Below, piece by piece: positions 35,030 through 45,800 of a DNA stretch of 64,000 nucleotides; the first letter of the stretch is position 1; every line of letters begins with the position of its first letter. The stretch covers positions 806,001 to 870,000 of the forward strand of contig NZ_SMSK01000001.1 in assembly GCF_004354985.1 (NCBI RefSeq). Direction: 5' to 3'. The stretch comes from Segetibacter sp. 3557_3. GTDB lineage: Bacteria > Bacteroidota > Bacteroidia > Chitinophagales > Chitinophagaceae. Under the pieces are notes generated by a model. The model saw only the letters and a list, made by a program, of their open reading frames with translations, was not told where the DNA came from and did not search any database. Position numbers and translations under genes: made by a program.

Positions 35030-36967
35030 ATGACGATGAAACCGACGACCCTGCAATACTTTTCTTTTTCAATTCTTTTTATTTCTTCGTTATGCTCACT
35101 TAGCGCATCCGCCCGCCAGGTTGAGCTTGACCCTGTAACGGTGACCTCGTCGCTGGTAGCGGTAAAAACTTCGCAAAGTGGACGGAACATAATTGTGGTA
35201 CCGGGAGCACAGTTCAGGCACTTACCGGTAAACTCCATCGATGAGTTCCTGCGGTACCTACCGGGCCTGGAGGTGCAAATGCGTGGACCTATGGGAGCAC
35301 AAAGCGACTTTGTTTTAAGGGGTGGCACGTTTCAACAGGTATTGGTTGTGCTGGATGGCATAAGGATCAATGATCCAAATACCGGGCACTTCAGCAGCTA
35401 TATACCCATTTCGCCTTCAGAGATAGAACGCGTTGAGATACTGAAAGGTGCTGCCTCTGCAATCTACGGTTCAGAAGCTGTTGGTGGTGTTATACATGTT
35501 ATCACAAAAACATTTGCAGCACGCCGGAACAACAGCGTTAAAAGAATGGCTGGCCAGGTTGCCGCAGGCGGGTATGGACTCGTAAACGGCCAGTTGGGCG
35601 GTGATTACCAGGCCGGCTCAACCGCAATTTCGGGCGGTGTGGTAACGAATAACGCCGAAGGCCAACAACAAAGAGGCACAAAGGGGTATGTGCACAACAC
35701 CACGGCTTCAATTTCGGCAATGCACTTTTTCAATGATCATTTAAGCCTCGCCGTCAGGTCAGCTTTTGATAAAAGGAACTTTGCCGCGCAGAACTTTTAT
35801 ACCATTTTTGCTTCCGATACAGCAACAGAAAAAGTTCAGTCATTCTGGAACCAGGCAAGGCTAAGCTACTCAAAGCAAGCACACCGGTTAGATCTTCACC
35901 TCGGTTATAAATCGGTTGTCGATGATTACCGGTTTAGTCCTTCAGCTACTGCAAACTCCAATAAAAGCCAACTGCTGCAAGCACTTGCAACCCACCAATG
36001 GCAGGCCGACACCAAAACAAGCCTCACTTCGGGTTTGCAATGGTTGGGTAAATCGATTCGGTCGAACGACCGTGGCAATCACTCCCTGCAACAGGCTGGT
36101 GTCTTTTCATCGTTAAACCGGCGCTTTGGAAACCTTAACCTGAACGTTGCCGTTCGTGGCAACTGGAATGAGCGGTCTGGTTGGGAATTGGTACCACAGC
36201 TCAATACCTCGGTTAAAATTTCAGACTGGCAGTTGCGGGCTGTTGCGGGCAAAACAACCCGGGATGCAGATTTTACCGAACGTTTTAATAATTACAATAA
36301 AGCTTTTGTTGCTTCCGGCAGCATCGGTAATGCTAACTTAAAGCCGGAGCATTCTTTTAGTTACGAGGTTGGGGCCGACTACTATGGATTTGAACATTTC
36401 AAACTCGCGGCAACGGTTTTTCGCCAGGAATTTTCAAACCTTATCGACTATGTGCCTACCCCCTATGCACAGATGCCGCGACGAGAAAACCTTTCTGCCA
36501 CCGGTACATACGCCCTGGCAAAAAATATCACGGGCATTAACAATACAGGCTTTGAAACCGACCTGGTTTATGATAGAATGCTTGAGGGCGACAAACAACT
36601 TTCAGGAAGTGTTGGATTAACCCTGATCAATACACAAAGCAACAATCAACCGCCCAGTTTCTACGTTTCGTCGCACGCAAAACTAATCACCAATATTGCT
36701 GTACGATATACAACACGGGCATACAGCATCGGCATTAACGGCTTATATAAAGAGCGCGAGCCGCGATCAGCCGCAGCATTGTTTACACAAACATCTAAGG
36801 CCTACTTCCTTATGAACATAAAGGTTCAGGGATATTTATACCAGGATAAAATGGGAGTTTACATTCAGGCAGACAACGTGTTTAATAAAACATACAGCGA
36901 TCTGCTTGGCGCACAAATGCCCGGCAGATGGTTGATGGCAGGCTTAACATTTTCATTCTCGGGTTAG
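35030..36967 (+). CDS. TonB-dependent receptor, BtuB-like
   Basis: A 645-residue outer-membrane receptor with a signal peptide (about 1-29, ending SASARQ). A plug domain (about 45-160) shows IDEFLRYLPGLEVQMRGPMG, VLVVLDGIRINDPNTGHF and the family motif IERVEILKGAASAIYGSEAV. The barrel runs to a C-terminal aromatic-containing strand (LMAGLTFSFSG), with LKPEHSFSYEVGADY typical of barrel hairpins. There is no carboxypeptidase-regulatory or STN extension, so it is a short BtuB/CirA-like importer for a cofactor or metal chelate. Substrate is unassigned because no uptake partners are adjacent. Confidence 0.88.
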   Translation: MTMKPTTLQYFSFSILFISSLCSLSASARQVELDPVTVTSSLVAVKTSQSGRNIIVVPGAQFRHLPVNSIDEFLRYLPGLEVQMRGPMGAQSDFVLRGGTFQQVLVVLDGIRINDPNTGHFSSYIPISPSEIERVEILKGAASAIYGSEAVGGVIHVITKTFAARRNNSVKRMAGQVAAGGYGLVNGQLGGDYQAGSTAISGGVVTNNAEGQQQRGTKGYVHNTTASISAMHFFNDHLSLAVRSAFDKRNFAAQNFYTIFASDTATEKVQSFWNQARLSYSKQAHRLDLHLGYKSVVDDYRFSPSATANSNKSQLLQALATHQWQADTKTSLTSGLQWLGKSIRSNDRGNHSLQQAGVFSSLNRRFGNLNLNVAVRGNWNERSGWELVPQLNTSVKISDWQLRAVAGKTTRDADFTERFNNYNKAFVASGSIGNANLKPEHSFSYEVGADYYGFEHFKLAATVFRQEFSNLIDYVPTPYAQMPRRENLSATGTYALAKNITGINNTGFETDLVYDRMLEGDKQLSGSVGLTLINTQSNNQPPSFYVSSHAKLITNIAVRYTTRAYSIGINGLYKEREPRSAAALFTQTSKAYFLMNIKVQGYLYQDKMGVYIQADNVFNKTYSDLLGAQMPGRWLMAGLTFSFSG

Positions 36968-37027
36968 CAATATGTCTTACGTTAAGTGGCAGGCGCGATT
37001 GGTAAAGGTTAGGTTATTCGTCTAACA

Positions 37028-37059
37028 AAAACACCCACGCTATACTGCATGGGTGTTTT
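37028..37059 (+). terminator. Terminator of the TonB-receptor gene
   Basis: AAAACACCCA pairs with TGGGTGTTTT around a 12-base loop. The A/T flanks let it work in both directions, so it may serve the convergent AHSA1-like gene as well. Confidence 0.75.
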
Positions 37060-37105
37060 CCGCATAACCGGGTGGATCATGCGCTTAACACAACATATCA
37101 TCGTG

Positions 37106-37654
37106 CTAACCTCCTGCTACTTTCTGTTGTTCTGGTGTTTCGTTATAACCTGACACCTCTGGTTTACCGGTTTGAGCGGTTGCTCCGGTCGCGCCGGATG
37201 AATCTGTCCCGGCTGATGATCCACCTGAAACAAATTCTTTCAATTGCTCCAGTCCATGCTCCCAACCTTCCTTATGGGGTGTTATGCTTTCCTCGTTTTC
37301 GAACCCGTTCTGTACAACAGAAATGCTACTGTGGTCAGCATCTCCTTCAAAATGTACATCAAGTGTATATTCAGCATCGCGTACAGGTTCATCTGCAAGT
37401 TTCCAGTTCCAGGTATAAGTGAGTTGCTGTTGATCTGCCTTCTCGTAAGTGCCATCGATTACCAGGCTGTTGTTTTCAAATTCGTATCGAACAGTGCCAC
37501 CTGGTGTTAGATTATTTTCAACGTTTACGAGGTGTTTCCCCAATGGTTTCCACCATTGCTTCAGCGACTCCGGATCTGTCCACGCTTTATACAGTTGGTC
37601 CTTTGAACAGGAAAAGTCTTTCGAAACTTCGAGCTTTAATGAGTTATTCTCCAT
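37106..37654 (-). CDS. SRPBCC / AHSA1-like (Activator of Hsp90 ATPase homologue) protein
   Basis: The start is placed at ATG 37654 (MENNSLKLEVSKDFSCSKDQ), where the conserved START-like domain begins. The longer frame to 37870 adds an unrelated leader. The 182-residue product has the family motifs LYKAWTDPESLKQWWKPLG and GGTVRYEFENNSLVIDGTYE, and the C-terminal helix HKEGWEHGLEQLKEFV. The last 40 or so residues are a low-complexity Gly/Ser/Thr/Ala tail (SAGTDSSGATGATAQTG), unusual for this family. It is a cytosolic ligand-binding fold of unknown ligand. Confidence 0.8.
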   Translation of the reverse strand: MENNSLKLEVSKDFSCSKDQLYKAWTDPESLKQWWKPLGKHLVNVENNLTPGGTVRYEFENNSLVIDGTYEKADQQQLTYTWNWKLADEPVRDAEYTLDVHFEGDADHSSISVVQNGFENEESITPHKEGWEHGLEQLKEFVSGGSSAGTDSSGATGATAQTGKPEVSGYNETPEQQKVAGG

Positions 37655-38064
37655 AGTAAATGGTTTAAAGTAATCGTGAAATGGTTGATATGAACCATTA
37701 TGCAATTGAGCGACCGTGTGTATTGTATAAACTTGGCAGCCCCTAAAGCCAATTGCGTAGAACATTAGGCCTAAGATGTGGTATAAATTCATCGTTAAAG
37801 ATTTAATGAAGCTCAACTTTCGTTGGCAGATAAACTTGGCGGCAGAAATACGAGGCCACTCCAGTTTCAAAATTGTTTGTTACGCCGGACTGATATTATT
37901 CGTTAACCTTTTAGGTTCATTAGGAATTTTTCGCCGTGTGCAGCATTGGTCATGATCGGGGCTTTCAATTCAATCACAGAATGATTACCTTGTCTAAGCG
38001 GTTCAGCATTCAATGCAACAGCAGGCATGGTGATGTCGTATCAATAAATGCATAAACCAGGGTA
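37655..38064. other. Intergenic stretch between divergent genes
   Basis: About 410 bases separating the AHSA1-like and NmrA-like genes. It must hold both promoters. I found no clear TAnnTTTG site, repeat or additional gene. Confidence 0.4.
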
Positions 38065-38934
38065 ATGGAAAAGCCAAAGAAAATCTTTGTAACGGGGGGC
38101 ACCGGTAACCAGGGCGGTGCAGTGGCAAAAAGCTTGCTTAGCCAGGGGTTCAGTGTCAAGGTGCTGACAAGAGATCCATCCTCTGCTGCAGCTCAGAAAC
38201 TTAAATCGCTTGGTGCCTCAATTATTCATGGAGACTTAAATAAACCTGACTCATTCAGCAAACATGTTGATGATGTGGATGGCATCTTCAGCGTGCAAAA
38301 TTTCAAGGAAGGCTCCGACAAAGAGGTTAAACAAGGAACGGTGCTTGCCGACCTTGCAGAGCACTACGCGGTAAATCATTTTGTATATACTTCTTATTCT
38401 GGCGCCGATACAAAAACGGGGGTACCCCATTGGGATAGCAAACACCAGCTTGAAACTTATATCAAAGACCTTCATATACCCTATACGATTTTAAGGCCGG
38501 CATCTTTAATGGAAAACTTTCTTTTACCCCAGGTTAAAAACCGCATCTTAAAAGGAAAGCTGGTTTCCCCCATTAACAAGGAAATTCGTCAACAATACAT
38601 TAGCTCATACGATGTTGGCCAGGTCACAACGACCATCTTTAGCGAACCCGAACAATATCGCGGGCGAACCATTCCCCTTGCTGCAAATGAGATGGACAAT
38701 GAGCAGGTTGCCGAATTATTTTCCGGAGTGCTGGGTAAAAAAATCAGGTACCAAAAGTTACCAGGACTGATTACCCGGTTTGTAATGGGCAAAGACCTTT
38801 ATGCCATGTTCAAATGGATAAACACCAATGGTGGGATTATGATTAAGGACGTCGACGACGCTCAAAAAGAGTTTGGCCCCTTTCTGAGCTTCAGCGATTG
38901 GATCCGGAAAACGTTTGTTGCCACTGAAAACTGA
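38065..38934 (+). CDS. NmrA/HSCARG-like NAD(P)-binding protein
   Basis: A 289-residue Rossmann-fold protein of the atypical short-chain dehydrogenase class. The dinucleotide motif is GGTGNQGGAVAKSLL near the N-terminus, followed by VLTRDPSS (phosphate-binding Arg, suggesting NADP preference) and DVDGIFSVQNF. The YTSYSGAD segment and HWDSKHQLETYIKD region match NmrA-like proteins, which lack the full Tyr-x-x-x-Lys catalytic pair. It is likely a redox sensor or a quinone/azo-type reductase in the cytosol. No operon partner is evident. Confidence 0.87.
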   Translation: MEKPKKIFVTGGTGNQGGAVAKSLLSQGFSVKVLTRDPSSAAAQKLKSLGASIIHGDLNKPDSFSKHVDDVDGIFSVQNFKEGSDKEVKQGTVLADLAEHYAVNHFVYTSYSGADTKTGVPHWDSKHQLETYIKDLHIPYTILRPASLMENFLLPQVKNRILKGKLVSPINKEIRQQYISSYDVGQVTTTIFSEPEQYRGRTIPLAANEMDNEQVAELFSGVLGKKIRYQKLPGLITRFVMGKDLYAMFKWINTNGGIMIKDVDDAQKEFGPFLSFSDWIRKTFVATEN

Positions 38935-39097
38935 TGACGAAATTATGGTGCCAGCATAGGTCCATTGTGGAGACTCCGGTTGCGTCGCATTCCGTTCATC
39001 GGTTGGATCCCTGGTTGAGCAGGAATACTTGCACCGCAGGATGTATGGTATTAATCATTCAGTATCCTGCAATATCCTTTTTAAGACTCAGGTACCA

Positions 39098-40708
39098 CTA
39101 TTTAGCTGCAGCCTTATCAAGGAATAAGTAACGACTGCGCCTGGTATCTGGCTCAACCCGGGTATTTACATCGATGTGCATAACAGCAGCAGCATTTTTC
39201 GTAAGTGCCGGCCATGCAGGTAGGCCCGGGCCATTCGGGTTACCCGTTTTTATAAAGTTTGCAAAATATCCCTGCATGATCTCCGATACCCTAAAATCAT
39301 CAGGTTGCCAGTCATAAACCCGGTTGGTGGGCAGGTTGCCCAAAGCATATTCAATTTCAGCAGAGTGCACTGCACCAGCTTTAGCAGATGGCATCGCAAC
39401 CTCTTTCTTGTCGTTGGCCGCCTCAGCAAGCAGGTCTTTTGCCGATTGTATTCGGGTAAGTGGTCGTGCACGTTCGTACATATAACGGTAAACGGGTTTG
39501 TTGGTGGTACGGCTTTGAAGGTCCGCCCACTTCCAGGTCCCGAATCCCATAAAACGGTCAGAAGCCAGGTCTGTCGCCACCTGTTCAACCACTTGATCCG
39601 ACGATACCTGGTAAACATTTGCCGCTTCAGTTGACCGTTCCCCAAACAGTTTTTGCAAGGCAAGCTTAAAGTTTTCTACAGTTGGTTTTTCCTGGCCCAG
39701 CACTGATCTAAAATTGCTTTCTTCAGAGTTCCAGCCAACCAACAGCGGCACCTGTGCCTGCTGCCCTGCCTCAAAAATCTCGACGGGTGATTTAGGAAAA
39801 AAGTAGCCATCAACAGTCACCGGAAACCGGGGAACGCCGCGGCGCGAGGTTGCCTGTAATATTTTATCGGCGGGCATTGCCCTGAGTTCAGTCAGCGAAC
39901 GTGCACCGACACTGTCGGCAAATTCAAGTCCGAGCTTTTCGGCATCGCTTAAAGCCATCAGCGGGTTTGAACCCAGTAATGAGCCGCTTTCTCCGATCGC
40001 ACCGGAAATGAGTTGCTTCGAAAGCGGTGAAGCCATTTGTGCACTTACGGAAAAAGAGCCTGCCGACTCTCCTGCGATGGTTACTCTTTTTGGATCTCCG
40101 CCAAATGCACTTATGTTTTGCTGCACCCATTTTAGGGCAGCTGACTGGTCCATTAAGCCGTAATTTCCCGACGCATGATTTGGCGATTCGCTGGTAAGTT
40201 CCGGATGTGCGAAAAACCCGAACACGGTCAACCTGAAATTTACTGTTATCGCAACAACTCCATTTCTGGCCATGCTTTCACCATCGTACCTCAGTTCTGA
40301 ACCATCACCCGCAACAAACCCGCCCCCAAAAAAGTATACAAGTACCGGGAGTTTATCACTTTCCGATTTTGCCGGTGTCCAAATGTTCAGGTATAGGCAG
40401 TCTTCGCTTACCCCATTCGAACGGAACTTCATATCGCTGAATAGTGGCAATTGCATTGCCCGCGGGCCGAACTGGACAGCTTTTCGAACCCCGCTCCAGT
40501 TTTTTGCAGGCTGCGGAGCTTTCCACCGCAGATCGCCGGTAGGCGGGCTGGCAAAAGGCACTCCTTTAAACACCTTAACCCCGGAAACGTCCACACCCTC
40601 CAGCATCCCATTTGTCGTTTTTACCTGGGGGGCACCGGTACGCAATAGTTGTGTATAACCCGAAAACGCAACAACATAGGTCACCAAAAAGAAGAGGCAT
40701 TTTTTCAT
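39098..40708 (-). CDS. Type-B carboxylesterase (para-nitrobenzyl-esterase-like)
   Basis: A 536-residue secreted esterase (MKKCLFFLVTYVVAFSGYTQ signal). Family signatures: FKGVPFASPPTGDLRWKAP, SEDCLYLNIWTP, the oxyanion loop FFGGGFVAGDG and the nucleophile Ser215 in GESAGSFSV. The acidic residue lies near WNSEESNF and the catalytic His is in AVHSAEIEYALGN. It hydrolyses carboxylic esters outside the cytoplasm. The substrate is not predictable. It is a stand-alone gene. Confidence 0.9.
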   Translation of the reverse strand: MKKCLFFLVTYVVAFSGYTQLLRTGAPQVKTTNGMLEGVDVSGVKVFKGVPFASPPTGDLRWKAPQPAKNWSGVRKAVQFGPRAMQLPLFSDMKFRSNGVSEDCLYLNIWTPAKSESDKLPVLVYFFGGGFVAGDGSELRYDGESMARNGVVAITVNFRLTVFGFFAHPELTSESPNHASGNYGLMDQSAALKWVQQNISAFGGDPKRVTIAGESAGSFSVSAQMASPLSKQLISGAIGESGSLLGSNPLMALSDAEKLGLEFADSVGARSLTELRAMPADKILQATSRRGVPRFPVTVDGYFFPKSPVEIFEAGQQAQVPLLVGWNSEESNFRSVLGQEKPTVENFKLALQKLFGERSTEAANVYQVSSDQVVEQVATDLASDRFMGFGTWKWADLQSRTTNKPVYRYMYERARPLTRIQSAKDLLAEAANDKKEVAMPSAKAGAVHSAEIEYALGNLPTNRVYDWQPDDFRVSEIMQGYFANFIKTGNPNGPGLPAWPALTKNAAAVMHIDVNTRVEPDTRRSRYLFLDKAAAK

Positions 40709-41012
40709 ATAGGTAAATTAGACGAACAAACAGTATTACTGATACAAAGTAGCAGGTTAAAATAAGCAATGGCCCATTCAACCGTCATTTCAATTTAGGA
40801 TTGCAACGGGCGACAGCGCAACCCGGGATAGGTTAGTAACAGGCAGTTCGTGAGTAAAGTACACTATTCGAAAAACGAACCCAGGTATCTTACACCTTTA
40901 CCAGTCGCTAATCTGTTAAGCAACTTGGTGCGACTTCCTTGCCCGATGATTGCAAGTTTCCACCAGAAAACTTCTTATTACAACTTTCTCGGTCGCCCTA
41001 AGGTAACAACCA
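40709..41012. other. Intergenic stretch without a recognisable gene
   Basis: About 300 bases between the carboxylesterase start and the end of cheB. Nothing beyond short, unconvincing open frames was seen. The esterase promoter must lie here. Confidence 0.4.
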
Positions 41013-41609
41013 CTACCGGTTACCGGCATTCAGCAGGTGTTTAACCAGGTAACCTGGCATACTGGCGCCGGGCACAATGGCGTCTACAGTAACCAGGTTT
41101 ATCGCTTGTTGCGGCATATAAGCTGCTGAAGCGGTTGTTGGATCCTCAACGATCGTATAGCCGCCGGCTTTTGCTATTTTTCGTATTCCCTCGGCCCCGT
41201 CTGCATTGGCACCTGAAAGTAAGATCCCTGTTAATGCTGTGCCGAAAGCCAGCGCAGCCGACTCAAATGTCACATCAATACTGGGCCGGCTATAATGAAC
41301 CTTCTCCGAGGAGTCCAGCGAAAACATGTGTTGATCCTCAACAAGTAAATGGTAATCTGGCGGAGCGATATAGATGGTACCGGTCGTGATATACTCTTTG
41401 TCCTCAACTTCTTTAACCAGCAATCTCGTCTTAGAAGTTATCAGGTCTTCAAAGTTTGAGTCGGTGGTATTCTTACGGTGGACCACAAGTATAAACGTAT
41501 GCTGCGTGAATTCGTTAATGGCGCCGGCGATACGCATAACGGTATCAAGGCTCCCCGCAGAACCGCCAATTACCACCACACGACTTTCATTCAGGTGATT
41601 TTCCGCCAT
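41013..41609 (-). CDS. CheB-type protein-glutamate methylesterase (catalytic domain only)
   Basis: A 198-residue protein equal to a bare CheB_methylest domain with no receiver. The Ser nucleophile is in VIGGSAGSLDTV (Ser17), the His in VVHRKN and the Asp in SGANADGAEGI, completing the Ser-His-Asp triad. In chemotaxis CheB demethylates receptor glutamates. Here no chemoreceptor or flagellar gene is present, and the gene ends an operon of kinases and CheR, so it probably modifies a kinase or another target. It overlaps cheR by 19 bases. Confidence 0.88.
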   Translation of the reverse strand: MAENHLNESRVVVIGGSAGSLDTVMRIAGAINEFTQHTFILVVHRKNTTDSNFEDLITSKTRLLVKEVEDKEYITTGTIYIAPPDYHLLVEDQHMFSLDSSEKVHYSRPSIDVTFESAALAFGTALTGILLSGANADGAEGIRKIAKAGGYTIVEDPTTASAAYMPQQAINLVTVDAIVPGASMPGYLVKHLLNAGNR

Positions 41610-42424
41610 ATCTTTTCCTTTTCATGCAGTTGAGCAAACTTTTTTGCCACCTTTGAAAACCTGAGGTTTTCTTTCGATCCTAAAACAAGGAAACCCAGTT
41701 TTTGCAGGCTTTCGTCAAACAGGCTGAATACTTTATCCTGGAGTTGCTTATCAAAATAAATCAGCACATTACGGCAAAATATAAGGTTGAACTCATTGAA
41801 GGATCGGTCAGAAACGAGGTTGTGTGTTGCCGTGATCATCTTTGCTTTTAACCGGTCATCGAATTTGGCGCGGTCGTAGTTTGCGGTATAATATTGCGAA
41901 AAATCCTTTTTGCCACCGGATAGGTTATAATTTTCTGAATACTGCTTCATCTGGCTCAACGGGAATATACCTCGCCTGATGTTTTCGATTACTGTTGGGT
42001 TAAGGTCCGTGGCATACAATAACGATTTATGCAACAAGTTCGCTTCTTCCAGAAGTATCGCCATCGAATACACTTCTTCACCGGTGGCACAGCCTGCATG
42101 CCAGATCCTGATGAAGGGGTTAGTTGCCAGCACCGGTAAAATTTCTTCGCGGATGGTTTTGAACACGGCGGGGTCACGAAACATTTCCGTTACGTTTACC
42201 GTCAATTCTTCTACCAGGCGCTTAAAGTAGGAAGGGTCATGTTTAACCCGGTAAAGCAATTCTGCAAAGCTGGGAAAACGATCGATAATGATGATCCTGT
42301 TAATACGCCTTTTAAGTGACGCCCTTGCATAATTTGTGAAGTCGTACCCGTATAGCCTAAATACCTCCGTAACAAGAAGGTTCATTTCTTCATCGCCAAT
42401 AATATTTTGCTCTGTGCTACTCAT
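41591..42424 (-). CDS. CheR-type protein-glutamate O-methyltransferase
   Basis: A 277-residue CheR: an N-terminal helical domain (about 1-75; ASLKRRINRIIIIDRF) and the SAM-binding domain with WHAGCATGEEVYSMAILL and FNLIFCRNVLIYFDKQLQ. It transfers methyl groups from S-adenosylmethionine to glutamates of signalling proteins. It overlaps the preceding receiver gene by four bases (ATGA), showing translational coupling. As with CheB, no methyl-accepting protein is in view. Confidence 0.92.
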   Translation of the reverse strand: MSSTEQNIIGDEEMNLLVTEVFRLYGYDFTNYARASLKRRINRIIIIDRFPSFAELLYRVKHDPSYFKRLVEELTVNVTEMFRDPAVFKTIREEILPVLATNPFIRIWHAGCATGEEVYSMAILLEEANLLHKSLLYATDLNPTVIENIRRGIFPLSQMKQYSENYNLSGGKKDFSQYYTANYDRAKFDDRLKAKMITATHNLVSDRSFNEFNLIFCRNVLIYFDKQLQDKVFSLFDESLQKLGFLVLGSKENLRFSKVAKKFAQLHEKEKIWRKIT

Positions 42425-42810
42425 ATAAACTGAGCTATGATGTCCATCAGTAAATTAATGTCAACCGGTTTTGAGACATAACCATCCGCTCCGGCAAGCA
42501 GGCACTTTTCCTTATCTCCACTCATCGCCTGTGCAGTAACGGCGATTATCGGAATGTTCTTCCATTGTTCAAAAGACCTGATCTTTGGTATTGCTTCATA
42601 GCCATCCATCTCCGGCATCATCATATCCATTAGGATTACAGCAATCGGATCACCGGAGTTTAAACAGCTAAAAGCCTCTGTTATTCCCGTGGCGGTTAAA
42701 CAATGGAATCCTTTTGCCCGAAGCACCGCCGAAAGCGCAAATATGTTGCGACTGTCGTCGTCTATTATCAGGATCGTTTTACCCATAAATGGTTTTATAT
42801 TCTTACTCAT
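42421..42810 (-). CDS. Single-domain response regulator
   Basis: A 129-residue stand-alone receiver. Acidic pocket IIDDDSRN, phosphoacceptor Asp in VILMDMMMPEMDG, Thr/Ser switch in VTAQAMSG and Lys in YVSKPVD are all intact. It lacks an output domain, so it likely relays phosphate between the hybrid kinases or modulates CheR and CheB. It overlaps the kinase gene upstream by eight bases. It resembles the last receiver of that kinase, consistent with duplication. Confidence 0.92.
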   Translation of the reverse strand: MSKNIKPFMGKTILIIDDDSRNIFALSAVLRAKGFHCLTATGITEAFSCLNSGDPIAVILMDMMMPEMDGYEAIPKIRSFEQWKNIPIIAVTAQAMSGDKEKCLLAGADGYVSKPVDINLLMDIIAQFI

Positions 42811-45800
42811 ATAACCAAACCCGTAAAAGTGAAATCAACTGGTCAACGTCAACTGGCTTGGTAATATAATCCGAAGCACCAGCCTCAATACACTTTTCAC
42901 GATCCCCGGTCATTGCTTTTGCAGTAACAGCAATCACGGGCAGTTTCCTGTACTTTGGATTCCCGCGTATACGGCGGGTAGACTCATAGCCGTCCATCTC
43001 AGGCATCATCATGTCCATGAGTACGAGGTTTACACCAGGTGTGGAATCAAGCTGGCTTAATGCTTCTTTGCCATCCACAGCGGTAATAACCTTCATGCCG
43101 TATGACTCAAGCGATTTGGTAAGTGAAAAGATGTTGCGTACGTCATCATCAGCCAATAACACCGTTTTACCTTTCAATACCTCCCCTATTTCGCCCATCT
43201 TCTTATACCTCCCACTGCCCTTATCTTTTTTGTTTTCTTCCACAAGGTGTAAAAACAACGATACTTCGTCGAGTATGCGCTGGTATGAATGAGCCGTTTT
43301 TATTACAATTGAATCTGCATATTGCTTGATTCGCATTTCTTCCACGTACGAAAGGTTGGTACCGGTGAATATGATAATTGGAAGTGTCTCAAACCCGGGG
43401 GTCTTTTTTATTTGTTCGAGTGTGTCATAAGAATGCTGACCTGGCACGCCCATATCTAAAATTACGCAGTCCACTTCCTTCCTGTTCAGGGCTTCTATAC
43501 CACCTCCTACAGTGTGCTCGATTTCTGAAGAAACATTAAATTCTTTCAGGAATAAGGAAAGAGCCTGTGCGTGTTTATCATTTTCTTCAACGATCAATAC
43601 CTTTCGTGGAAAGCGGCTGAGCGCGTCTTCAATCTTGCCAAAGATTTCACCAAGCTTTTCGAAAGCAACGGGTTTGTTGATAAAGTCAATCGCTCCTTTC
43701 GAAATACTTTTTTTGGTCAACTCAAGCGACGACATCATATGAACAGGTATGGGCTTGGTGACCGGGTCTGACTTTAATTCATCCATCACCTGCCAACCAC
43801 TTTTTATCGGCAACTGCACATCAAGCAGGATACCTGTTGGTAAAAATTGTTTGGCCAGCTGAATGCCCTCGTCTCCCCGAACAGCCACAATACCTTTATA
43901 GCCCTTTTTGCGGGTGAAGTCGAGAAGCGAGCGTGCAAAGGCAGTATCATCTTCGATGATTAGGATTAGCTTGTCACCAGGTTCAATATGCTCCCGATCA
44001 TCCGGTACGGGTGACGGAATAAAAGCGGTTATATACTCATCATCTGTCAAGGGCTTGGCTCCAACCTCTTCTTCCCGGGTTGAGTTAACAGTTGGACCCT
44101 GAACAGGAGTAAACCCGGCCGGATCGGGGTTAACAACTGCTACATGTTGTTTTGGCAACGATAGGGTAAACGTACTTCCTTTACCTTCTTCACTTTCTAG
44201 TGTAATCTCGCCCCCAAGTAAACGTGCAAGTTCCCGGCTAATGGAAAGTCCAAGCCCCGTACCCCCAAATTTTCGCCGTGTTGAGCCGTCTGCCTGTTTA
44301 AATGCTTCAAAAACAATCTCCTGTTTATCTTTAGCAATACCAATTCCGGTATCTCTCACGGCAAAAAATACGTTGTCTGCAGCTGAACTAATCTCCAGTG
44401 TAACCGCACCACGAGGCGTAAATTTCAAAGCATTGGAGATCAGGTTCCTGAGTACCTGCTCAAGACGCAGCCGGTCAGTTTCAAAAACCTCCGGCAAATC
44501 ACCATTTTTTTCGAGCTTAAACTCAATCCCCTTGTCTTTTGCAACGGGCTGAAACAATCCCTTTAGTTCATCACTTACATCATCCACGTTAACCTGCGTG
44601 AATTCAAGCTCCATTTTTCCAGACTCTATTTTCGAAAGGTCAAGGATCTCATCTATAAGCGTAAGCAAGCCGTTGCCCGAGCTCTGTATCACACTCGCGT
44701 ATTCGATATCTTCCTTCGACAAATTACCACCATGATTCTCGGTTAGCAAACGGGACAGCAACAGTATGGAGTTTAACGGGGTTCTCAATTCATGCGACAT
44801 GTTTGCGAGGAACTCAGACTTGTACCGGGTGCTCAGTTCAAGCTCTTCAGCTTTTGACTGGATCTCAAGGTTACGCTCAAGTATCAGTTCGTTTTTTTCT
44901 TCGAGCAAGCGGCTGCGTTCTTCGAGTTCCTGGTTAGACTGTTGCAACTCTTCCTGTTGCACCCGCAACTCTTCTTCGGAAGCTTGCAGTTTTTCGGCCT
45001 GGGCCTCGATTTCGGCATTTATATTCTCAAGCTCACTGTGTTGTGCCTGTAATTCTTCCGATTGACTCTGCGTTTCCGCCAGTAATTCTTTCAACCGCTC
45101 CTGGTCTCTTGCACTATGGATAGCCATGCCAATGTTGAAGCTCGCCGCTTTCAAAAATTCGAGCGTAACGGTTTCATATGGCTTTAAAGAAGCGAGTTCT
45201 ATTACCCCTTTTAACTTTCTTTCATAATAGATGGGTACTGCGATAAGCGATGCAGGTTTTATACTCCCGGCTGAATAATCTATTACGAATTCGGTTTCTG
45301 AAATGTTTTCAAGAATCATTTCTTTACCTGATATCGCAACCTGGCCGGCAAGCCCCTCTCCAAACTTAATTTCCCTGGCAGCTTTGTCGGTGTTCAGTGA
45401 AACACTTGCAGAAAGCAGGAGCTTACGGTCTTCATGAGTAAGGTAAAAAGCCCCAATCTGCGACTTTGTGTATTCAGTTATAAATTCGATTACTACGTAA
45501 GTGAGCACGTCGAGTTCCCGTTCACTGATGATCTTCTCATTTAGCTTTGCTATCCCACTCTGCAGCCATTCCCGATGCGATAGATTGGAAAAAGAGAAAT
45601 CCAGCGAGCTGGCCATCTTGTTTAGCGAAAAGGCCAGTGAACCAAGAATGTCTTTGCCTTCATCATCTACCCTTATTTTATAATCACCAGCCGAAATCTT
45701 GTCCGCAATTCCCTGTATGATGGTTAACCTGCTACTAACTTCGCGGTCTTTCTGCTTGAGGTCCTGTTCTAAAAGCACCCGGGTTTTAAAATCTTTTAGT

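Noticed and set aside
38960-39010. Fifth copy of the MITE core
   Set aside because: Only about a dozen bases (GTTGCGTCGCA) match; the following sequence diverges, so chance or coincidence cannot be excluded.
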